The notes under the pieces are model-generated. The model did no database searches, was not told the DNA's origin, and worked only from the letters and a program-made list of their open reading frames with translations. The translations under genes were made by a program, and so were the position numbers. Below, one piece after another: positions 5,514 through 9,474 of a stretch of DNA of 9,474 nucleotides (positions are counted from its first letter, which is position 1; every line of letters starts with the position of its first letter). The stretch comes from Actinomycetota bacterium (GTDB lineage: Bacteria; Actinomycetota; Thermoleophilia; UBA2241), in NCBI GenBank assembly GCA_003157715.1, contig PMKK01000053.1, positions 1-9,474 on the forward strand, in the 5' to 3' direction.

Positions 5514-6044
5514 GTGCAGGACGTAACTCCGGTCGATCTTGCCGCCAAGATCCGGGCGATCCCCGATTTTCCCAAGCCCGGCATCCTGTTTCGCGACATC
5601 ATGCCGCTGCTGCAGGACGCTCAGGCGCTGCGTGCCGCGGTCGATCGCATGGCCGAGTGGTCGGTCGGCCGTCACGTCGACGTCGTCCTGGGGGCCGAAT
5701 CACGCGGCTTCATTCTCGGCTCGGCGCTGGCGTACGCCCTGAACGCCGGCTTCGTCTGTGCCCGCAAGCCGGGCAAGTTGCCGTTCGCGACCGTGAGCGA
5801 GTCCTACGAGCTCGAGTACGGCACCGATGCCCTCGAGGTCCACGAAGACGCCGTCACGCCGGGTATGAACGTGCTGGTCCACGACGATCTGCTGGCTACC
5901 GGCGGCACCGCGTCCGCCAAGGTGCGGCTGGTCGAGAAGATGGGTGGAAAGGTCGTCGGCGCGACGTTTCTGATCGAACTGGCCGACCTCCACGGCCGCG
6001 AGAAGCTGGGTGGCGTCGACGTCTTCACGCTGATCACCTACTAA
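5514..6044 (+). CDS. apt: Adenine phosphoribosyltransferase
   Basis: Apt converts adenine and PRPP to AMP and pyrophosphate in purine salvage, in the cytoplasm. From the GTG at 5514 the protein is 176 residues, the usual family length. The N-terminal hood segment IRAIPDFPKPGILFRDIMPLL (13-33) is typical of Apt rather than Hpt. GAESRGFILGSALA (60-73) and RKPGKLP (84-90) follow. The PRPP-binding loop is VLVHDDLLATGGTA (120-133) with acidic pair D124-D125. A longer form from the GTG at 5478 is possible but lacks a usable ribosome binding site. It follows the MerR gene by 54 bases with no clear promoter, so it is likely the last gene of the rsiG-like operon. In many bacteria apt sits near relA/spoT; here it does not within the window. 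Confidence 0.95.
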   Translation: MQDVTPVDLAAKIRAIPDFPKPGILFRDIMPLLQDAQALRAAVDRMAEWSVGRHVDVVLGAESRGFILGSALAYALNAGFVCARKPGKLPFATVSESYELEYGTDALEVHEDAVTPGMNVLVHDDLLATGGTASAKVRLVEKMGGKVVGATFLIELADLHGREKLGGVDVFTLITY

Positions 6045-6132
6045 CGACACCTTCTCCGGCCGCCGCCGCGGGGCCGACACCGATGGGCCGGCGCGACGAC
6101 GCGTGCGCGACTCGCTGCGCGAACAGGGCGCC

Positions 6133-6146
6133 CGAACATGTGTTCG
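6133..6146. promoter_or_regulatory. LexA (SOS) box-like palindrome
   Basis: CGAACATGTGTTCG matches the actinobacterial/Bacillus LexA consensus CGAAC-N4-GTTCG at all ten specified bases. It is in an unusual place: about 90 bases after the apt stop and about 400 bases from the end of the convergent NUDIX gene, with no obvious gene start beside it. The sequence match is clear; its function is uncertain. Confidence 0.5.
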
Positions 6147-6273
6147 TGTCCGGCGGCGGCGCGCGCGCGAGCTTCCTTGATGATCCGTGCTTGGCGCATG
6201 GCCGCGCCACGATAGCCCGAAGGCGGTGCGCCGCCGCGGAGGGCGCCGCGCGGGCGCGCGCAGCGCCACGAAC

Positions 6274-6307
6274 GGCATGGCCGCTCAAGTGGCGTGGCCG
6301 CTCAAGA
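6274..6307. repeat. Tandem 17-bp repeat
   Basis: Copies at 6274-6290 and 6291-6307 share GGC-n-TGGCCGCTCAAG and differ only at the fourth and last bases. They lie in the gene-free region and look like a local duplication. Confidence 0.75.
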
Positions 6308-6454
6308 CTCCACCGCTGTTGCTGTGGCCGGGGATCGCGGGGATCGAGAATCAACGCGCCGGCGGTCGGGTGGGTGGCGGTGTCTGGCAGACTCGCCGCA
6401 GGCCGTCGTACGTCGTAACTTTACATAACGTGGATTATCGTGCGTTGCGAACAG

Positions 6455-6472
6455 GCACGAACCCGTTCGTGC
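6455..6472. repeat. Perfect inverted repeat with 8-bp arms
   Basis: GCACGAAC and GTTCGTGC are exact reverse complements around a central CC. As RNA this would fold into a stem of seven pairs with a four-base loop. No T tract follows on either strand, so an intrinsic terminator is not clearly supported. An operator or the base of a small RNA is also possible. It resembles the LexA-like element at 6119-6148 in sequence. Confidence 0.7.
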
Positions 6473-6505
6473 GCCGCGGCTTGCAGGCCGGGACTTGCGC
6501 GGCTC

Positions 6506-6538
6506 TCCGGGCTGGCGGATCGAGTCCGGGCTGGCGGA
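6506..6538. repeat. Two-copy 14-bp direct repeat next to the NUDIX stop
   Basis: TCCGGGCTGGCGGA occurs exactly at 6506-6519 and 6525-6538, 19 bases apart, ending two bases before the NUDIX stop codon. On the minus strand it is the first transcribed sequence after the gene. Confidence 0.75.
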
Positions 6539-6539
6539 C

Positions 6540-7079
6540 CTACCAGACGACGCCGAGGTACCGCATCTGCGGCGGCACGGCCTCGAAGCAGGTCTCGAGA
6601 AACGGCGTGATGGGCGGCGTCACGGCGAGCGCGGCGAGCTCGTCGCGCGCGAAGAAGCGCGCCTCGAGCACCGCGGCGTCGCCGCCCAGACGCGGCCGTG
6701 CCGCGTCGTCTCTGATGGTCGCCTCGAGGATCACGTGGAGAACGTGCTTAGGATAGGCGGCCATGTCGTCGGAGATCGCCTCGGCGAGCGCCACCGGGCG
6801 GCCCGGCTCGATCTCGAGCCGCAGCTCCTCGCGCAACTCGCGGCGCAGGGCCGCCGTGAGCGACTCGCCGAAGTGGACGCCGCCGCCGGGCAGCAGCCAG
6901 TAGTCGCGGTCGAGCCGGCGCTGGCGGACCAGCAGCAGGCCGGCGTGAGCGATGATCAGAGCGGCGGCTCGTACGGTCGGTCGTGGCGCGGCGGAGGGTC
7001 GCGCCGTGACCGGAGACCGCGGCACGACCTGATCGTCTTCACGTGCGCGCTCGTGGGAACTTTGAGGAACTTCGTCCAC
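6540..7079 (-). CDS. NUDIX hydrolase
   Basis: The 179-residue protein has a single Nudix fold, from about residue 36 to the end. The Nudix box is visible at 66-88: G66, E72, R80-E81 and E84-E85, so the metal-binding acidic residues are all present. The conserved glycine near the end of the box is replaced by Arg87 (REELRL). Nudix enzymes cleave nucleoside diphosphates linked to another group; the substrate here cannot be read from the sequence. It is the last gene of the minus-strand operon, six bases after the dut stop, which suggests a nucleotide-pool cleaning role. The GTG start at 7079 has only a weak Shine-Dalgarno. The first 35 residues are polar and not part of the fold, so a start further in is possible. 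Confidence 0.88.
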   Translation of the reverse strand: MDEVPQSSHERAREDDQVVPRSPVTARPSAAPRPTVRAAALIIAHAGLLLVRQRRLDRDYWLLPGGGVHFGESLTAALRRELREELRLEIEPGRPVALAEAISDDMAAYPKHVLHVILEATIRDDAARPRLGGDAAVLEARFFARDELAALAVTPPITPFLETCFEAVPPQMRYLGVVW

Positions 7080-7085
7080 GCCCGC

Positions 7086-7556
7086 TCAGGGATCGGCCGG
7101 ACGCGGGGCGGGCAGCGGCAGAGCGGCCGTGCCACTCGAGCCGAAGCCCTGGGTGCCGCGGGCCGTGACCTGGAGCTCGGCGACCTCGACGAGGGCGGTG
7201 TCGAGCAGGCTCAGCAGCAGAAGCTGCGCGATACGATCGCCCGTGTGGACGGCGAACGGCTCGTGACGGTCGGTGTTCAGGAGGATCACCTGGATCTCGC
7301 CGCGGTAGCCGGGGTCGATGAGGCCCGGCGCGTTGACGATGGTGATGCCGTGGCGGGCGGCGAGCCCCGAGCGCGGCAACGTGAGCGCGGCGACGCCCGG
7401 CGGCAAACCGAGGGCGATCCCCGTGGGCACCACGGCACGGTGCGAGGGGGCGATCACGAGATCGACGGCGGCATGAAGATCGTAGGCGGCGTCGTCGGGA
7501 TAGGCCCGCTGCGGCAGCCGCGCCCCGACTCGCACGCGTTTGACCGGCAGGTCCAC
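7086..7556 (-). CDS. dut: dUTP diphosphatase (dUTPase)
   Basis: The enzyme hydrolyses dUTP to dUMP and pyrophosphate, keeping uracil out of DNA and feeding thymidylate synthesis. The protein is 156 residues, normal for the homotrimeric family. All five motifs are visible: AAYDLHA (23-29), PRSGLA (61-66), GLIDPGYRGEI (78-88), DRIAQLLL (107-114) and the C-terminal RGTQGFGSSG (133-142) that closes over the active site. Motif 1 has Ala where Gly is common before Tyr-Asp-Leu. A short proline- and alanine-rich tail follows motif 5. The GTG start is two bases after the hflX TAG, so translation is coupled, and the NUDIX gene follows after six bases. Confidence 0.95.
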   Translation of the reverse strand: MDLPVKRVRVGARLPQRAYPDDAAYDLHAAVDLVIAPSHRAVVPTGIALGLPPGVAALTLPRSGLAARHGITIVNAPGLIDPGYRGEIQVILLNTDRHEPFAVHTGDRIAQLLLLSLLDTALVEVAELQVTARGTQGFGSSGTAALPLPAPRPADP

Positions 7557-7558
7557 CT

Positions 7559-8899
7559 CTACCCCGCGCTCGTGTGACCCGATGCGTCGCCGGTGTCGTT
7601 GCCGGGCGCCGCCCCGCCTGGCGGGACGTCGATGCGCAGCGCCGCGTAGCGATTGGCCTCGCGCAGCGGCAGACGCGCCTCGATCAGCGTGCCCTCGGCG
7701 ACGCTCTCTTGGCGAATGCCGGTCGCCACGCCGTGCAACTGGTCGATCACGGCGCCCTGGTCGTAGGGTACGAGCAGCCGGACCGCCACAAGCGAACGTT
7801 CGAAAAAGCCGCCGACGGCCGCGCGCAGGTCGTCGAGACCGGCACCGGTCCGGGCCGAAAGAAAGACGGCATCGGGCTCGCGGGCTTCGAGGCGTGCCCG
7901 GGCGGGCGCGTCGATCAGGTCGACCTTGTTCATGACCAGCAGGCGCGGCACCTCGCTCGAACCGATCTCGGTCAGCACGTCGGCGACCGTCTCCTGATGG
8001 GCGGCGATCTCCTCGGCCGGCTGGCTGGCATCGGCCACGATCAGCAGGAGGTCGGCCATGCGCGTCTCCTCGAGCGTCGAGGCGAAGGCGTCGACCAGCA
8101 GGTGCGGCAGTTTGCGGATAAAGCCGACCGTGTCGGTGACCAGATAGTCGCGATCGCGATAGCGAAACGAGCGTGTGGTCGGGTCGAGCGTCTCGAAGAG
8201 GCGGTCGGCGACCGAGACATCGGCGGCGGTGAGGGCGTTCAAGAGCGTCGATTTGCCGGCGTTGGTGTAGCCGGCCAGGGCGATCAGCGGCAGGTCGGCG
8301 CGCACGCGGTGCGCGCGCTGCGTGCGCCGCGTGCGCGCCATGCGCTCGATGCGGCCGCGCAGCGCCTGGATGCGCTGCCTGATGACGCGCCGGTCGACTT
8401 CGAGCTTCTGCTCGCCGGGGCCGCGCATGTCGGTACCGGCGCCGAGGCGCGACATGACATGGCCCTGGCCGCGCACGCGGGTGAGCTCGTACTGAAGCTG
8501 GGCCAGATCGACCTGAAGCCTGCCCTCGAGCGAGCGAGCGTGGCGGGAGAAGACCGAGAGGATCAGTTCGGTGCGGTCGAGGACATCGACATCGAGCGCG
8601 TCGAGCACGGCGGCGACCTGCGCGGGCGAGAGGTCGTCCTCGCAGACGGCGCAGGTCGCGGCGCTCTCGGACACCACGGCGCGCAGGTCCGCCAGCTTGC
8701 CGGGACCCAGGTAGGCGCGCGGATCGGGCTTGTGTTTGTGCTGCACGACCTGGCCGACGACGTCCATCTCTGCCGACGCTATGAGCTCGCCGATCTCGGC
8801 CATGCGGTCGCGCTCCTCACGGCTCTCCTCGGCGCCGGGTGGCATGACGGCGAACACGACCGCCCGGGCGCGTTCGGAGCCGTCAGGGCTCAGCGTCAT
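7559..8899 (-). CDS. hflX: Ribosome-associated GTPase HflX
   Basis: HflX is a translational GTPase that binds the 50S subunit and splits stalled ribosomes under stress. From the ATG at 8899 the protein has 446 residues, in the normal range. The N-terminal domain has QVVQHKHKPDPRAYLGPGKLADL (50-72), with the HflX-type YLGPGK. A basic coiled linker (about 165-200) follows, including GPGEQKLEVDRR. The G domain carries GYTNAGKST (210-218), DTVGFIRKLP (256-265) and NKVD (324-327). The end has LREANRYAALRIDVP, then a short Gly/Thr-rich tail. The open frame extends further upstream, but that extension overlaps the aminotransferase gene and is a shadow. ATG 8899 lies 44 bases after the aminotransferase stop. 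It has no clear Shine-Dalgarno, so the start is probable rather than proven. Confidence 0.95.
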   Translation of the reverse strand: MTLSPDGSERARAVVFAVMPPGAEESREERDRMAEIGELIASAEMDVVGQVVQHKHKPDPRAYLGPGKLADLRAVVSESAATCAVCEDDLSPAQVAAVLDALDVDVLDRTELILSVFSRHARSLEGRLQVDLAQLQYELTRVRGQGHVMSRLGAGTDMRGPGEQKLEVDRRVIRQRIQALRGRIERMARTRRTQRAHRVRADLPLIALAGYTNAGKSTLLNALTAADVSVADRLFETLDPTTRSFRYRDRDYLVTDTVGFIRKLPHLLVDAFASTLEETRMADLLLIVADASQPAEEIAAHQETVADVLTEIGSSEVPRLLVMNKVDLIDAPARARLEAREPDAVFLSARTGAGLDDLRAAVGGFFERSLVAVRLLVPYDQGAVIDQLHGVATGIRQESVAEGTLIEARLPLREANRYAALRIDVPPGGAAPGNDTGDASGHTSAG

Positions 8900-8943
8900 C
8901 GGCGGTACGCGGGGCTGGCGATGGTCGCGTGCGCCACGACGAT

Positions 8944-9474
8944 CTACAGCCTGACGCGCTGTGCGATGCGCTCGACGGCGGCGCGCAGCCGATCGTCGGG
9001 GACGGTCAGCGAGAACCGCACGTAGCCCTCGCCCGACGGCCCGTAGGCGGCCCCCGGCGAGACGATGACGTCGGCCTGGTCCAAGACCAGCTCGGCGAAG
9101 CTCCCCGAGGTGTGGCCGTCGGGCACAGGCGCCCAGAGGTAGATCGTGCCCTTCGGCGCGTCGAGCCGCATGCCCGTCTCGCGCAGCGCCGCCACGAGCA
9201 GATCGCGGCGATGAGCGTACAGCCGGCAAAGCTCCGCGACGGAGTCCTGGGGACCGGTCAGCGCCGCCGCGGCGGCGTGCTGAACGGCGCCGAACATGCC
9301 CGAATCGAGGTTGGTCTTCAGGCGCCAGTACGCATCGACCACGTCGCGGTTGCCGACGATCGCCCCGGCCCGCCAGCCGGTCATGTTGTAGCTCTTCGAC
9401 AGCGAGAGAAGCTCGACGCCGACCTCCTTGGCGCCCGGCGTCTCGAGGAAGCTCGGGGCGACGTAGCCGTCGAA
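8944..9474 (-). CDS. dapL: Class I/II aminotransferase, probably LL-diaminopimelate aminotransferase, N-terminus cut off by window
   Basis: Only the C-terminal 176 residues are inside the window; the gene continues past 9474. The PLP-lysine motif is present as LSLSKSYNMTGWRAGAIVGN, read from about 9410 downward. Further on come KGTIYLWAPVP, FAELVLDQADVIVSPGAAYGPSGEGYVRFSL and a closing AAVERI helix. This pattern is that of the aspartate-aminotransferase-like group often annotated as LL-diaminopimelate aminotransferase, which makes LL-diaminopimelate for lysine and peptidoglycan. DapC-type and other aspartate-family aminotransferases share it, so the substrate is not certain. It is the first gene of the visible part of the minus-strand operon, before hflX. 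Confidence 0.82.
   Translation of the reverse strand, partial: FDGYVAPSFLETPGAKEVGVELLSLSKSYNMTGWRAGAIVGNRDVVDAYWRLKTNLDSGMFGAVQHAAAAALTGPQDSVAELCRLYAHRRDLLVAALRETGMRLDAPKGTIYLWAPVPDGHTSGSFAELVLDQADVIVSPGAAYGPSGEGYVRFSLTVPDDRLRAAVERIAQRVRL

Larger units (their letters stand above)
6045..6539. other. 495-bp gene-free region between convergent genes, rich in repeats
   Basis: The region lies between the 3' ends of apt and the NUDIX gene. Open frames cross it on both strands, but their products are Arg/Ala-rich and match no family I know, so I call none. Just after apt there is a 5-bp GC stem, CGGCC...GGCCG (6057-6061 with 6072-6076), with no T tract. Further in are a LexA-like box (6133-6146), a tandem 17-bp repeat (6274-6307), an AT-rich patch (about 6414-6440), a strong inverted repeat (6455-6472) and a 14-bp direct repeat (6506-6538). 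On the minus strand, GATAAT (6439-6434) is a possible -10, with the inverted repeat where its -35 would be. A small RNA, a lost gene or a termination zone are all possible. Confidence 0.6.

Noticed and set aside
4650..5675. A 341-codon minus-strand frame opposite the MerR gene and the start of apt
   Set aside because: It is antisense to two strongly supported genes and its product has no recognisable domain.
6146..6418. A 90-codon GTG open frame directly after the LexA-like box
   Set aside because: The product is Arg/Ala/Gly-rich with no domain, the frame simply continues a shadow of apt, and there is no ribosome binding site. It would be worth revisiting only if a damage-induced transcript were found.
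7793..7802. CGAACGTTCG palindrome
   Set aside because: It lies inside hflX coding sequence, lacks the four-base spacer of a LexA box and is short enough to be chance.
7574..9025. A 483-codon plus-strand open frame opposite hflX
   Set aside because: hflX on the other strand has all GTPase and HflX motifs. The plus-strand product has no recognisable domain.

Overview
The window looks like a piece of chromosome from a high-GC, deep-branching actinobacterium, of the Thermoleophilia, Rubrobacteria or Coriobacteriia type. This is inferred from five things: strong G/C third-position bias; frequent GTG and TTG starts; an actinobacterial-type VanW protein; an FHA–MerR gene pair in the same order as garA–Rv1828 and odhI–ftsR; and a small single-motif RsiG-like protein, a form described from basal actinobacteria. 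No phage, transposon, CRISPR, tRNA or rRNA signal was found.

Layout. Positions 25-246 hold no convincing gene but carry a 30-bp tandem repeat. A membrane-anchored VanW-family envelope protein (247-1986, +) converges on a two-gene minus-strand operon, mglB–mglA (3122 down to 2042). That operon encodes a Roadblock protein and a Ras-like GTPase very similar to Myxococcus MglA. A 190-bp divergent region carries two extended -10 promoters and a perfect 8-bp-arm palindrome. It separates mglB from a plus-strand run: a DUF4388 protein, a promoter with tandem 22-bp repeats, a 96-residue RsiG-like protein, a zinc-ribbon FHA protein, a FtsR/Rv1828-like MerR regulator, and apt (to 6044).

Next comes a 495-bp gene-free stretch between convergent transcription units. 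It contains two related GAAC...GTTC inverted-repeat elements, one matching the actinobacterial/Bacillus LexA box. The right side is a minus-strand operon: a dapL-like aminotransferase (cut by the window edge), hflX, dut and a NUDIX hydrolase, joined by 44, 2 and 6 bases.

How the genes may work together. The 2042-5459 block is the most interesting part. In the family literature MglA/MglB set polarity and control type IV pili or gliding, and single-motif RsiG binds c-di-GMP to hold the sigma factor WhiG, which controls type IV pilus genes in Rubrobacter. DUF4388 proteins are often signalling partners, and GarA/OdhI and FtsR link kinase signalling, central metabolism and division. Finding them side by side suggests one control locus for pili or polarity and growth. 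That is inference from gene content and order; no pilus gene is in the window. The right-hand operon combines ribosome rescue (HflX) with nucleotide-pool cleaning (dUTPase, NUDIX), a housekeeping and stress theme.
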